From the NCBI GenBank assembly GCA_016708435.1, contig JADJFV010000036.1, forward strand, positions 1-64,000: a DNA stretch of 64,000 bases, written 5' to 3'. Position numbers and translations under genes: made by a program. The notes below the pieces were generated by a model. It had not been told where the DNA came from and searched no databases. It saw only the letters and a program-made list of their open reading frames with translations. Of the stretch, positions 17,760 through 27,226 are shown in pieces (position 1 is the first letter of the stretch; each line of letters opens with the position of its first letter). This stretch comes from Leptospiraceae bacterium (GTDB lineage: Bacteria > Spirochaetota > Leptospiria > Leptospirales > Leptospiraceae).

Positions 17760-18113
17760 ATGGACTTTGATAAAGCAATCGCCGCCCATGTCGGATGGAA
17801 AGCAAAACTAAGAAGCTATATTACGCATGCAGACAAATCACTCAATCCAAGTGTCATAGAAAAAGACAATCTATGCACACTTGGAAAATGGATTTACAGT
17901 GAAGGCTTAAAATACCAAGCCAATGATTTTTATATCGAGCTTGTCCAAGACCATGCAAAATTTCATAAATGCGCGGCGGACATTGTAAGGCATATTGATG
18001 CAGGCAATAAAAAAGAAGCAGAAGCTATGATTGGTGCAAATAGCGAATACTCAGAGATTTCGATGGATGTAGTGACAAAGATTCGAAAATTGCGCGGTGA
18101 AATAGAAAAATAG
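17760..18113 (+). CDS. CZB-domain (chemoreceptor zinc-binding) protein
   Basis: Protein of 117 residues that is almost entirely a CZB domain. The conserved zinc ligands appear as AHVGWKAKLRSYI (His), LCTLGKWIY (Cys in the family's CxLGKW signature) and HAKFHKCAADIV (two His). CZB domains bind zinc and sense hypochlorous acid or metal through the Cys, usually as part of a chemoreceptor or diguanylate cyclase. Here the domain is free-standing. The start at 17760 is chosen because AAAGAGG lies upstream and the longer frame overlaps the HEAT gene. It follows the HEAT lipoprotein and precedes the PP2C sensor. Confidence 0.85.
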   Translation: MDFDKAIAAHVGWKAKLRSYITHADKSLNPSVIEKDNLCTLGKWIYSEGLKYQANDFYIELVQDHAKFHKCAADIVRHIDAGNKKEAEAMIGANSEYSEISMDVVTKIRKLRGEIEK

Positions 18114-18198
18114 GCAAGAAAGAGAATATTCCTTTTTCTCATTGACTTGTATTCCTTAAATCCTCAAGATAAAAGAATTCAAGAACTTCTTGGACTTT

Positions 18199-20775
18199 AT
18201 GATGAAATACTTATTACTATTCTTATTTTTTCTAACCAATCTCGTCGCAGATAACTTACATATTGACCTCACGGAAAATTGTGATTTGCCCCCGTGCAAG
18301 CCTAGAAGCTGGTATATGATTGATTCTTTTGATCCTTCCTATTTACAATTGACAGAGCCAGACAAGACTTGGAAAGAAGTAACTCAATTTCCTATTTGGA
18401 TGAATAAGCATTTTCCAAAAGAAGGTAGCCTTTCTACTTATACCTTAGTTACTTACTTTGATATTCCAGATGAAATTTTAAATCACCCCGAACAAGCAGG
18501 AATTCGTTTTGGGGAAATAGGCGAAGTATTTGAAATTTATTTAAACGGACATCTAATCGCCAAAGAAGGCGAAGTATCGGAAAACAAAGTATCATTTCAT
18601 AGAACCGTGCGCGGCAAAGTATGGCAAGTCCCAAAGAGTTATATGCAGGCTAAGAACAATTATCTGCTTGTGAAGTTATCGGGAAATCCCAAGTTTGATC
18701 ACACCGGTTTTTATCTTACCAAGCATTATGACTTTGGGTTAGCTGATGCACTAAAATACGATGAGCAAGATAGAATCTCTCTTATGCTCGTAGGTATATA
18801 CGCAGTAGTCGGGCTTTATCATTTGTTTTTATTTTTTAGAAGAAGAGAAGAGAAATATAATTTTTATTACGGTGCATTTGCTTTTATTGTAAGCTTATAT
18901 ATTTACACACGAAGCTCTGTTATCTTTGAAAACAATTGGGATACAGCGATTATCCAGAAATTTGAATTTGCAATTCTTTATCCGGGAGTCACATTTTTAA
19001 TTGAATCTTTAAGTGCTCTCTTTAATAACAAACCAAATAGATGGTCTAAGTATTACGCCTACTTCTCCTATACCATTTGTGTTCTGACTTTACTCAGCCC
19101 TGAAATGTATATGGCGGAACATATTCTACGTCTCTGGCAAATATCAGTCTTAACTTGCGTGCTCCCACTTATACTCTATACTTTTTATCAGGCGATTTCC
19201 AAAAAAGCAAGCAACGCAAAAATACTATTAACCGGATTTATTTTTTTCATGGCGGCATCTATTTACGATATACTTGAATCTCTCTTTTTTAATACAGGGA
19301 TTGCATTTGTAAAATATACTTTTATGATGTATATCTTAGGCTTTGCGGGAGTGCTAGCCAATCACTTCCTTTCGATTCACAATGAAATTGAAGAATTAAA
19401 TGAAAATCTAGAAAAAAAAGTAGAAGATAGAACGAAAGCCTTATCCACTAGCCTCGGTGAAATCCAAAAACTAAAAGACCAACAGGACGGAGATTATTTC
19501 TTAACCTCTCTACTTCTACAACCTCTAGGGGCTAATCAAGCGAAGGCGGCAGAAGTAAAAGTAGAATTTCTAATTAAACAAAAGAAGAGATTTAAATTCA
19601 AGCAATGGGAATCAGAAATAGGCGGTGATCTCTGTCGCTCTCAAACAATTCATTTCAAAGGCAAGCCGATGACTGTGTTTTTAAATGCAGATGCAATGGG
19701 TAAATCCATGCAGGGTGCCGGTGGTGCGTTAGTCGCCGGAGCAGTGTTTAATTCTATCATAGAGAGAACCATGCTTAGCCCCACTGTCCAAAATCAATAT
19801 CCGGAAAGATGGTTAAAGAACTCATTTGTAGAAATGCATAAAGTATTTGAAAGCTTTGACGGAAGTATGTTGATTTCTGTGGTAATGGGAATTTTAGACA
19901 ATAGTTCTGGACTTTTGTATTTCATCAACGCAGAGCATCCCTATACTGTCCTATTTCGCGATGGAAAGACTTCCTTCATTGGAAATGATAAGGTGTATCG
20001 CAAATTAGGATCGGGTATGGTAGATAATTTTGTTTCCATTCAAACCTTTCAAATGCACGATGGAGACGTAATTATAAATGGCTCAGATGGAAGAGATGAC
20101 CTTATGATTACGGATAATACCGAGCATACGAAAGCACTCAATTATGATGAAAAGATTTTTCTTTCCATCGTTCTAAATGCTAAAGGAGAGATAAACGAAA
20201 TCTATAAACAATTACAATTGACGGGAGAGTTTACGGATGATTTGTCTCTACTTAGAATAGAATTTACAAGTCCTCATCTTGCCTTCGAAGCCTACGAAGA
20301 TCAGGAGATGCCTGATATAGAAATTGCATTTGATAGAATCAACGATGAAACCCGTGATGCATTAGAAGAGCAACTCCATGAATACTACAACGACACAACT
20401 CAAAATCTACGAGCCCTCAAGTTTATCATCGTTGGCTTCATTCGTCTAAAACAATTTCATAAAGCAATTGCACTTGCACATGAATACTTAGACTTAATTC
20501 CGTCCGACACAACTATGATATACTACTTAGCCTACGCTTATCGTAAAGACAAAAGTTACAACGAAGCAATCGAACAAGGCGAGCGGGTAAGACTACGTAA
20601 CCCACTCCACTTCAAAAACCTAATCAACCTGGTTCGTAGCTATGCATCCTTTGGCAATCTCATCCGAGCAAAAGAGATATTAAACTCCGCTGCCGGTCTT
20701 GAGCCAGATAATATAAAAGTATTACGCCTCAGAATGCAAATTGAAAAAGTTATGGAGAAGAAGAGGAAGGGGTAG
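18199..20775 (+). CDS. 7TM-DISM sensor with PP2C (SpoIIE-type) phosphatase and TPR domains
   Basis: Protein of about 858 residues. After a signal peptide comes a periplasmic beta-sandwich of the 7TMR-DISM extracellular type (to about residue 190), seven membrane helices (about 195-400), a coiled coil (EELNENLEKKVEDRTKALS), a SpoIIE/RsbU-like PP2C domain (GGDLCRS, DAMGKSMQGAGG, NGSDGRDD) and C-terminal TPR units. Such proteins bind an outside ligand and dephosphorylate an anti-sigma antagonist. A STAS protein at 53270 is a plausible but unlinked partner. ATG 18199 is preferred over TTG 18190; no strong ribosome site is visible. The architecture is typical of Leptospira. Confidence 0.85.
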   Translation: MMKYLLLFLFFLTNLVADNLHIDLTENCDLPPCKPRSWYMIDSFDPSYLQLTEPDKTWKEVTQFPIWMNKHFPKEGSLSTYTLVTYFDIPDEILNHPEQAGIRFGEIGEVFEIYLNGHLIAKEGEVSENKVSFHRTVRGKVWQVPKSYMQAKNNYLLVKLSGNPKFDHTGFYLTKHYDFGLADALKYDEQDRISLMLVGIYAVVGLYHLFLFFRRREEKYNFYYGAFAFIVSLYIYTRSSVIFENNWDTAIIQKFEFAILYPGVTFLIESLSALFNNKPNRWSKYYAYFSYTICVLTLLSPEMYMAEHILRLWQISVLTCVLPLILYTFYQAISKKASNAKILLTGFIFFMAASIYDILESLFFNTGIAFVKYTFMMYILGFAGVLANHFLSIHNEIEELNENLEKKVEDRTKALSTSLGEIQKLKDQQDGDYFLTSLLLQPLGANQAKAAEVKVEFLIKQKKRFKFKQWESEIGGDLCRSQTIHFKGKPMTVFLNADAMGKSMQGAGGALVAGAVFNSIIERTMLSPTVQNQYPERWLKNSFVEMHKVFESFDGSMLISVVMGILDNSSGLLYFINAEHPYTVLFRDGKTSFIGNDKVYRKLGSGMVDNFVSIQTFQMHDGDVIINGSDGRDDLMITDNTEHTKALNYDEKIFLSIVLNAKGEINEIYKQLQLTGEFTDDLSLLRIEFTSPHLAFEAYEDQEMPDIEIAFDRINDETRDALEEQLHEYYNDTTQNLRALKFIIVGFIRLKQFHKAIALAHEYLDLIPSDTTMIYYLAYAYRKDKSYNEAIEQGERVRLRNPLHFKNLINLVRSYASFGNLIRAKEILNSAAGLEPDNIKVLRLRMQIEKVMEKKRKG

Positions 20776-20799
20776 TTACAATTGGCAGACATTTTCTGT

Positions 20800-21195
20800 C
20801 TATAAAATCTTGCTTAGCTTTTCAATGATAGCTTTTTGAAAATCATTTACTATTCCAATTGCTTCCTTTAGTTCTTCAATAGTTGGAATCTCATCATTAC
20901 TATCAGGATAACGGATATCTACCGCATAGCTTTCTAATTTTGAAGCCTTTTCATAATAATCTAATGAAAACTGATCTTGCTGACTAATTAAATCCAAAAG
21001 ATAGACCAAGCTATGTTTCGGTTTAAACTCCAAATTCAAATGAACCAAATATGCTTTCAAGTATTTTTCAACGGCTTGCTGACAATGAAAACATATTGTA
21101 TCATAGTATTCAGGCTTATGGTGAAAAGTTAGTTCCGCTGTGCCAATGTCATGATTGGCTTTTTCTATCCATGATTGAATTTCGCTATCGTTCAT
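20800..21195 (-). CDS. HEPN-domain protein (toxin of a HEPN/MNT pair)
   Basis: Protein of 131 residues with the HEPN signature ICFHCQQAVEKYLKAYLVH near residue 35 and a downstream KPKHSLVYLLDLI block. HEPN proteins of this size pair with minimal nucleotidyltransferases as type VII toxin-antitoxin or related modules; many HEPN proteins are RNases. It overlaps the upstream MNT gene by 11 bases, the usual order (MNT then HEPN). It converges on the PP2C gene, 24 bases away. Confidence 0.85.
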   Translation of the reverse strand: MNDSEIQSWIEKANHDIGTAELTFHHKPEYYDTICFHCQQAVEKYLKAYLVHLNLEFKPKHSLVYLLDLISQQDQFSLDYYEKASKLESYAVDIRYPDSNDEIPTIEELKEAIGIVNDFQKAIIEKLSKIL

Positions 21196-21505
21196 AAACT
21201 ACCCTACCGGTATTTAAGACTTCACGAACAAAAGAATACTTTCTATCTTTTTGGTTTTCAATTTCTTTGGGTGTATATATTAACAAGTCTATCGGAATCA
21301 TGGAACCAAAAAGTAAACGCCTAACTTCTATACTTCGCTTGTATCTGGGTAAAGCTGAGTCTTTAATTATAAATAAATCTAAATCACTACTTAATTCTGG
21401 ATTTCCCTTTGCATAAGAACCAAAGAGAATGATTTTTTCAGGAAAGTAATGTTTGGAAATTTTATTAACAATCTCCTGTATTTTTTTTTCTGATATCAAT
21501 TCCAT
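21185..21505 (-). CDS. MNT-type minimal nucleotidyltransferase (antitoxin of the HEPN pair)
   Basis: Protein of 106 residues with the nucleotidyltransferase signature GSYAKGNPELSSDLDLFII (GSx10DxD) near residue 27. In characterised HEPN/MNT pairs the MNT protein AMPylates or otherwise neutralises the HEPN RNase. A third acidic residue appears as DLLIY. It is the promoter-proximal gene, overlapping the HEPN start by 11 bases. The module may act in defence or persistence. Confidence 0.85.
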   Translation of the reverse strand: MELISEKKIQEIVNKISKHYFPEKIILFGSYAKGNPELSSDLDLFIIKDSALPRYKRSIEVRRLLFGSMIPIDLLIYTPKEIENQKDRKYSFVREVLNTGRVVYER

Positions 21506-21663
21506 AAGTATTTAATCTATCATTCAACTCTAGTCATGAGTTGCAAGAAAAAATTCCAGAAGGAGTCGGTTATTATGAAAACAATCCAAATCCATCCGTG
21601 GTAATCTTTAATTCAAAAAAAAGCCGAAAAATCGTGCGAATTACCGATATTTAAAGGAGCATG

Positions 21664-23391
21664 ATGACCGACATACTATTACAAAATAAATCCAGCATTA
21701 AAAGAACTCTCATTGTTTCTTTCATAATCATAAACGCACTTACCATTTTATTTGCAGGATTTACCATTTACCAAATGACTAGTATGCACGATAAAACGGT
21801 CAAAGCGGCTAATGAACTATTGCCGGCTGTGATAGAGATTAGTTTTTTAAATGGAAATATTTCTGATTATAGACTTACCGAGTTTTCGCATATCGCAACT
21901 GATTCCGACAAAGAAATGCGATCAGAAGAAGCAAAATTGGAAGCAATTAAAACTAAGATTGAAAAGAATTTCTCTGTCATAGATGAAATTGTAAAAAATG
22001 AAGAGGCTCTCACTCTCTACAGACAATTTAAGACTCAGTGGAAAGAATACCAAAGAGAAAATTTCGAAATCATGTCTCTCTCTCGCAAGAAACTTTTAAA
22101 AGAATCTGCAGAGAAAATAAAAGGTGCTTCTCTTACAAAATTCAATCTAGCAAAGGACACCTTAAACAAACTAAATGAATTAACGAATACCGTCGCAAAA
22201 GATGCAAGCTCTTCAAGTAACGTCGAGTTTGCCTCTACTCTTTCTGTTATCACATTCGCGACTCTCATTATCACAGGAATCATTTTATTCTTAAGCTTTT
22301 CTACAATACGAAATATTGTAAATCCACTCCAAACTGCTATGAACGTAGTATCAAAATTATCCGAAGGAGATTTTACAGTTGAAATAGACATCAATAAAAA
22401 CGATGAGCTTGGTAAAATGCTTTTAAGTATTCATGATATGGTAGATCATCTAAGCGCTTCTATCTTGCAAATTCGCAGACTCTCTTTAGAAATTGGAAAG
22501 TCTTCCTCTGAACTCGGTAATGTGTCAGCTAATCTAAATAATTCGTCGCAGGATATGGCATCTTCTTCTGAGCAGTCTTCAGCGGCTATTGAAGAGTTAA
22601 CCTCTTCTCTTGACAATGTAGCAAGTAGCATTGGAATTCAAGCTCGTAATATGCAAGAGATAGATTCCAATATTAAATCCATGAACACTTCTATTTTCGA
22701 GATTAAAAGTGCAGCCGATAAACTTTCTCAAATTTCAAATGATTCCGCCAAGAAAGCAACGAGTGGAGAGGCAATCGCAAACGATACAATCCTAGCCATG
22801 GACAAGATCAAAGAGAGTTCTTCCAAAATCACAGAAATCATTAAACTCATTTCCGAAATTTCGTCTCAGACAAACCTACTCGCCTTAAACGCAGCCATCG
22901 AAGCCGCAAGAGCTGGAGAAGCAGGAAAAGGTTTCGCAGTAGTAGCCGATAGCATTACAAAGCTCGCAGACAGAACAGTCTCTGGAGTAAAACAAATCCA
23001 GACTCTCATCTACTCTACAGAAAAAGCAATCACAGATGGCTATAACAAAGTAGGAGAAGTAGCCGGTATTCTAAAAGGAATTATCGGTAGCGTGAATAAT
23101 ATCAATAATTCGGTGAGTGGCGTAATTGTAGCTGTAAACAAGCAAGTAGAAAATGCAAAACGGATTGCGGCTAACGCTGAAAAAGTCACTAGCCTTTCTA
23201 GAGAAATTGAAACTGCTTCTATCGAGCAGAAGAATGGCGTTGCAGAGATCAACCAGAGCATCCTAAGTGTATCCGCTACTGCTCAAACTGTATCGGCAGA
23301 ATCTTCTAATCTACGTGAACTCTCTGATGCATTTACAAGTAAAACCAATGCCTTAGAGAAGAGTGTAGACTTCTTTAAAATTCGCGGATAA
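21664..23391 (+). CDS. Methyl-accepting chemotaxis protein
   Basis: Protein of 575 residues. It has an N-terminal membrane helix (about 15-37), a four-helix-bundle-like periplasmic sensor (about 38-190), a second membrane helix (about 190-215), a HAMP domain and a signalling domain whose hairpin tip reads EISSQTNLLALNAAIEAARA, the universal receptor kinase-contact motif. It senses an unknown ligand and controls CheA. The second of two adjacent ATGs (21664) has better spacing to AAAGGAG than the first (21661). Its end overlaps the convergent hydrolase gene by 17 bases. No chemotaxis kinase lies nearby. Confidence 0.9.
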   Translation: MTDILLQNKSSIKRTLIVSFIIINALTILFAGFTIYQMTSMHDKTVKAANELLPAVIEISFLNGNISDYRLTEFSHIATDSDKEMRSEEAKLEAIKTKIEKNFSVIDEIVKNEEALTLYRQFKTQWKEYQRENFEIMSLSRKKLLKESAEKIKGASLTKFNLAKDTLNKLNELTNTVAKDASSSSNVEFASTLSVITFATLIITGIILFLSFSTIRNIVNPLQTAMNVVSKLSEGDFTVEIDINKNDELGKMLLSIHDMVDHLSASILQIRRLSLEIGKSSSELGNVSANLNNSSQDMASSSEQSSAAIEELTSSLDNVASSIGIQARNMQEIDSNIKSMNTSIFEIKSAADKLSQISNDSAKKATSGEAIANDTILAMDKIKESSSKITEIIKLISEISSQTNLLALNAAIEAARAGEAGKGFAVVADSITKLADRTVSGVKQIQTLIYSTEKAITDGYNKVGEVAGILKGIIGSVNNINNSVSGVIVAVNKQVENAKRIAANAEKVTSLSREIETASIEQKNGVAEINQSILSVSATAQTVSAESSNLRELSDAFTSKTNALEKSVDFFKIRG

Positions 23392-24139
23392 AATCAATTG
23401 CTATTTGTAAGAATTCTTTTGCATGTGTATAATGTAAATAATGCCCTGCTCCCGCAATTGACTCAATTCTAGAATTAGGAAAAAATCTTTTTATCAATTC
23501 TTTATCTGCTGGTGCAATATACTCAGATTCACTTCCTAAAATAAAAAGCGTCCTCTTCGCAAAATGCATAGTATCCACTAAATCAAGATGAAGTGCATCT
23601 CTTGCCTTCTTGAGAGTCTCTATGTTTAATTTCCATTTATAACCTGTATCTGTCCTGTCCAAATTCATCTGTAAGAATTGACGGATGAAATTATCCGGTA
23701 AAACTTCTTTCATTTTTTCATCAATCGCCTGGCGGGAATCAAAATGACTAACATCCATTGAAAGTGCGCTAAACTCCGCCTCATAATTAATTGCATACGA
23801 TTTAGGAGCAATGTCTAGAACGATCAATCCATGAATCATATCAGGATATTGAAGGGCAAAAAAGAGCGCATTTAACCCTCCCATAGAATGACCTATTAAT
23901 ATTGGTTTATCTAGATTATGCGCTAGAATGAATTCCTTTAGATCTTCTACTAAATCAGTAATCAAATGCGAATCTGAATGAGGAGATTCTCCATGGTTTC
24001 TGACGTCTATCGCATATACTTGACCGACTTTGCTTAATTCTTTTGCATTTGTAATCCAATTTTTAGAAGACCCAAAGAGTCCATGAATGATGACAATAGG
24101 TCTACCCTCTCCTGCAAATTCTCTATAAAATAATTTCAT
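23375..24139 (-). CDS. Alpha/beta-hydrolase (YbfF/ABHD11-like)
   Basis: Protein of 254 residues. HGLFGSSKNW near residue 19 gives the oxyanion-hole region, DVRNHGESPHS is the family's DxRGHGxS-type block, and GHSMGG near residue 103 is the nucleophile elbow; a late GAGHYLHYTHA supplies the catalytic His. The sequence is closest in pattern to E. coli YbfF and mitochondrial ABHD11, small esterases acting on acyl esters or acyl-CoA-related substrates. No signal peptide, so cytoplasmic. Diverges from the LOG-family gene. Confidence 0.85.
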   Translation of the reverse strand: MKLFYREFAGEGRPIVIIHGLFGSSKNWITNAKELSKVGQVYAIDVRNHGESPHSDSHLITDLVEDLKEFILAHNLDKPILIGHSMGGLNALFFALQYPDMIHGLIVLDIAPKSYAINYEAEFSALSMDVSHFDSRQAIDEKMKEVLPDNFIRQFLQMNLDRTDTGYKWKLNIETLKKARDALHLDLVDTMHFAKRTLFILGSESEYIAPADKELIKRFFPNSRIESIAGAGHYLHYTHAKEFLQIAIDFIREF

Positions 24140-24252
24140 TGTGCCATAATAATATTAGTTTCAAGTTAGGCAAGATTTCCTGAATTCAAAAATATCCTTC
24201 CTCTTTTAAAATTTCACTTTTCTTTTTTCCTAGTTTCTCCAAATCATACAGT

Positions 24253-24792
24253 ATGAAAAAAATCTGTGTATATTGTGGAGCACATCCGGGTAGTAGACAA
24301 ACCTATTATGAGAGTGCAAAGAGTTTAGGAGAATTGATTGCAAAAGAAAATTTCGGTCTCGTTTACGGAGGTGCGAATATTGGAATCATGGGAAGAGTAG
24401 CTGATTCAGTTTTGGAGTCCGGTGGAGAAGTAACCGGAGTCATCACTGAACACCTAATGGCAATAGAAGGTCATACCGGTCTAAGAGATTTGAGAATCGT
24501 TAAGACCATGCACGAAAGAAAAACGATGATGTATGAACTCTCTGACGCATTCGTAATGTTACCCGGTGGAATTGGATCCTTAGAAGAATTCTTCGAAGTC
24601 CTGACCTGGGCGCAACTTAAATTTCATCACAAACCAATTGGAATTTTGAACATAGCAAACTATTTCAATAAATTAATACACTTCCTACATCATATAGCAG
24701 ATGAAGAGTTTATGCGTCGAGATCAATTAGATTTATTCTTCGTAGCGGATACTCCCGATAAGCTGATAAAGGGATTCAAAGAAAGATTTTAG
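24253..24792 (+). CDS. LOG-family nucleotide 5'-monophosphate phosphoribohydrolase
   Basis: Protein of 179 residues, the usual length of the TIGR00730/YvdD group. It has the LOG landmarks YCGAHPGSR, VYGGANIGIMG, ERKTMMYELSDAFV and the signature PGGIGSLEEFFE. These enzymes cleave cytokinin riboside or other purine monophosphates to free base and ribose 5-phosphate. In bacteria the real substrate is often AMP-like. It stands alone between two minus-strand genes. Confidence 0.9.
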   Translation: MKKICVYCGAHPGSRQTYYESAKSLGELIAKENFGLVYGGANIGIMGRVADSVLESGGEVTGVITEHLMAIEGHTGLRDLRIVKTMHERKTMMYELSDAFVMLPGGIGSLEEFFEVLTWAQLKFHHKPIGILNIANYFNKLIHFLHHIADEEFMRRDQLDLFFVADTPDKLIKGFKERF

Positions 24793-24962
24793 TTTATCAC
24801 CAATAAGAGACAATTCATTCTGTTAATTAGTGGAAAGACACAGAATAGGAAAAAAATCCTCCAAAACCTACATCCATTATGCAACCCTGCTTGTCTTTTT
24901 CTTGCGTCTTTAGCATTACAAATTCTATAAAGGATATAATGCTAGAAACTTTCAAGGATTGA

Positions 24963-25646
24963 CTACTTCTCGATTGTTCCTTCTTCTATTATTAGTTTGT
25001 AAAAATATCCATGTCCAAAGTCTTTATCTAAAAAAACTTTTCCTTTAATCGTAATGACGTCGCCCACTTTAGTCTCTGCATTGGAAGTAATAATTAAATC
25101 ATAATCATCATTATCCTTGGTTCCATCTTGAAGATGAATCCAATTTTTATTCATAATTCCTTTACTGAATTTTGTAACTTCTCCTTTTACTTTGACAGTC
25201 TTTCCCGCATAGTTCTTTTTATTTTTAAAAAGTTCAGAAATGGTAATCCCGTCTTTTACAGCTTCTATTGTAACCTCCTTCTTCTCTAAGGTAGGCTTTG
25301 GATGCGGTAATTTAGTTTGAGTGATAATTGGCTCTGAACTTACTCCCTCTAAGAATAATACTTTTGGAAATGTTCGATTCAGTTCTTTGCTTTTGAAATC
25401 AATCATTTCAGCAGCATTGCTTCTCTGATAATAATATGTATTTCCTTCTTTGGCATCCATGGAAGGAATTGCTAACCAGATTTCTTTGTCCTCTTCCATA
25501 ACACCCAAATATGTATAGGCACTTGTTTGAATCACTTCCTGACAAATGACTTTATGGACTCCGGGTGCTAGATTCTCTGAATCTTTCTTGGATTGACAAG
25601 TTATCATAAATGATATTGCAACAATAATACTTAAATAATTTTTCAT
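24963..25646 (-). CDS. Lipoprotein with OB-fold-like C-terminal domain
   Basis: Protein of 227 residues. A signal peptide ends at SFMITC (Cys17). Residues from about 25 to 110 form an unrecognised beta-rich domain (YTYLGVMEEDKEIWLAIP). The C-terminal half (YAGKTVKVKGEVTKFSKGI, NWIHLQDGT, VGDVITIKGKVFLDKDFGHG) has the strand pattern of small periplasmic OB-fold proteins of the nucleic-acid-binding or BOF type. It may bind a ligand in the envelope. Single gene, 300 bases from purA. Confidence 0.65.
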   Translation of the reverse strand: MKNYLSIIVAISFMITCQSKKDSENLAPGVHKVICQEVIQTSAYTYLGVMEEDKEIWLAIPSMDAKEGNTYYYQRSNAAEMIDFKSKELNRTFPKVLFLEGVSSEPIITQTKLPHPKPTLEKKEVTIEAVKDGITISELFKNKKNYAGKTVKVKGEVTKFSKGIMNKNWIHLQDGTKDNDDYDLIITSNAETKVGDVITIKGKVFLDKDFGHGYFYKLIIEEGTIEK

Positions 25647-25724
25647 CTGTTTCCTTTTAATAACTTACTAAATCTATATCAAACAAACTAGTCAACATAT
25701 TTCTATCTTAAAGTAGTTGTCATC

Positions 25725-25915
25725 CACAGAGGAACACGAAGAAAAGAAAAAGAAATAATTATCAACCTTCCTAATCTTCGTGCTATTCGATGCACGGTTT
25801 TATTGTAGACTTAATCTTCTTCGTAAAGACGCACTGAGTGACCGAACTTTCTTCGATCGGTGGTAATCTTTGAAAGCCCCCTTTCGATTAAATAAAAGGG
25901 GACTATTCGTTATTA
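25725..25915. repeat. Dispersed intergenic repeat, degenerate
   Basis: Contains CACAGAGGAACACGAAGAAAAG, then GATCGGTGGTAATCTTTGAAAG, both of which resemble blocks near 28293-28330 and 53030-53190. The arrangement suggests a degraded copy of the same intergenic element family. No gene seen. Confidence 0.45.
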
Positions 25916-25942
25916 TCCAGCAACTGGTATAGAGTAGGGGGC

Positions 25943-27214
25943 TTATCTCACAATTGTATCTTTTCTATCAGGTCCTGTTGAGATAATGGAAATAGGAACA
26001 CCGATCTTTTCGTTTAGATATTTTAGATAAGACTGACAGTTCGCCGGTAAATCTTCAAAGCGGTTAATACCTGTTATGTCCGTATTCCAGCCGGGGAGAT
26101 TTTCGTAGATGACTTTAACTTTTTCCATTCCGCAAGAAGGCATGTAGTCTAAACGCTTGCCGTTTAACTCATAGCCAATACCTACAGGAATAGTAGGATA
26201 GGTAGAAAGAACATCGATCTTTGTGATGACTAGATTATTGATTCCACAGATACGAATAGAGTGCTTAATCATCTCTAAATCAAACCAACCACATCGTCTT
26301 GGTCTGCCAGTCGTAGAGCCGTATTCATGTCCAAGCTTACGCATATTATCCGCTTCTTCGCCGAATAGCTCTGTAGGAAAAGGACCTTCTCCCACACGAG
26401 TAGCATAGGCTTTACTGATTCCGTAGATTCTTCCCAGGTGTTGAAATCCGATTCCAGAGCCGGTGAGTGCTCCACCTGTAGTTGGATTAGAGCTAGTTAC
26501 AAACGGATAGGTTCCAAAATCAATATCTAGACCAACGCCCTGTGCTCCTTCGAGTAATACGCGTTTGCCTTTACGCAATTCTTCATTTAAGAAATAGGAA
26601 GTATTTATAATCTTGCCTTTGAACTTATCTGCAAATTTCTTTAGACTATCAAAGATTGCATCAAATCCAACAGGCTCTACACCATAGAGTTTTATCAACT
26701 CTTCATTTTTACGAGCAAGGAATAATTTCAATTTGTCGCGAAGTGTTTCTTCGTCGAGCACGTCTCCGGTGCGAATTCCAATACGCATCATCTTGTCAGC
26801 ATAGCAAATTCCAATTCCTTTTCCAGTAGTTCCGATTTTAGTTCCAGGAGAAGAATTCTTTTCTCTATGAGCGTCAATGATTCCATGTAGAGGCAAGATG
26901 ATATGACAGGCATCGCTGATATAGAGTTTATTGTAAACGTCAAAGTCTTCTTTACAAAGCTCGTCGCATTCTTTCATTAAATAATCCGTGTCGAGCACAA
27001 CACCGTTACCTATTACGCATGTCGTATTTGGATAAATGACACCAGAAGGAACTAAGTGAAAAATATATTTTTTTCCATGCACGACTACCGTATGACCGGC
27101 ATTAGCCCCACCTTGATAACGAACGATAATGTCTATTTCTTTACTTAAATAATCAATTACCTTCGCCTTTCCTTCATCACCCCATTGGGCACCAATCACT
27201 AAATCTGCTGGCAT
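25943..27214 (-). CDS. purA: Adenylosuccinate synthetase
   Basis: Protein of 423 residues, standard for PurA. It joins IMP and L-aspartate with GTP to give adenylosuccinate, the first committed step to AMP. Landmarks are GAQWGDEGKAKVIDYL (P-loop-like, catalytic Asp), NAGHTVV (catalytic His), the GTTGKGIGICYADK block, LLEGAQGVGLDIDFGTYPF, the aspartate-binding loop TTGRPRRCGWFDL and the guanine-contact TKIDVL. All key residues are present, unlike the paralogue at 59774. It starts 12 bases after the hisZ stop, so the two genes form an operon. GAGGAT precedes the ATG. Confidence 0.97.
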   Translation of the reverse strand: MPADLVIGAQWGDEGKAKVIDYLSKEIDIIVRYQGGANAGHTVVVHGKKYIFHLVPSGVIYPNTTCVIGNGVVLDTDYLMKECDELCKEDFDVYNKLYISDACHIILPLHGIIDAHREKNSSPGTKIGTTGKGIGICYADKMMRIGIRTGDVLDEETLRDKLKLFLARKNEELIKLYGVEPVGFDAIFDSLKKFADKFKGKIINTSYFLNEELRKGKRVLLEGAQGVGLDIDFGTYPFVTSSNPTTGGALTGSGIGFQHLGRIYGISKAYATRVGEGPFPTELFGEEADNMRKLGHEYGSTTGRPRRCGWFDLEMIKHSIRICGINNLVITKIDVLSTYPTIPVGIGYELNGKRLDYMPSCGMEKVKVIYENLPGWNTDITGINRFEDLPANCQSYLKYLNEKIGVPISIISTGPDRKDTIVR

Positions 27215-27226
27215 AGTATCCTCTTT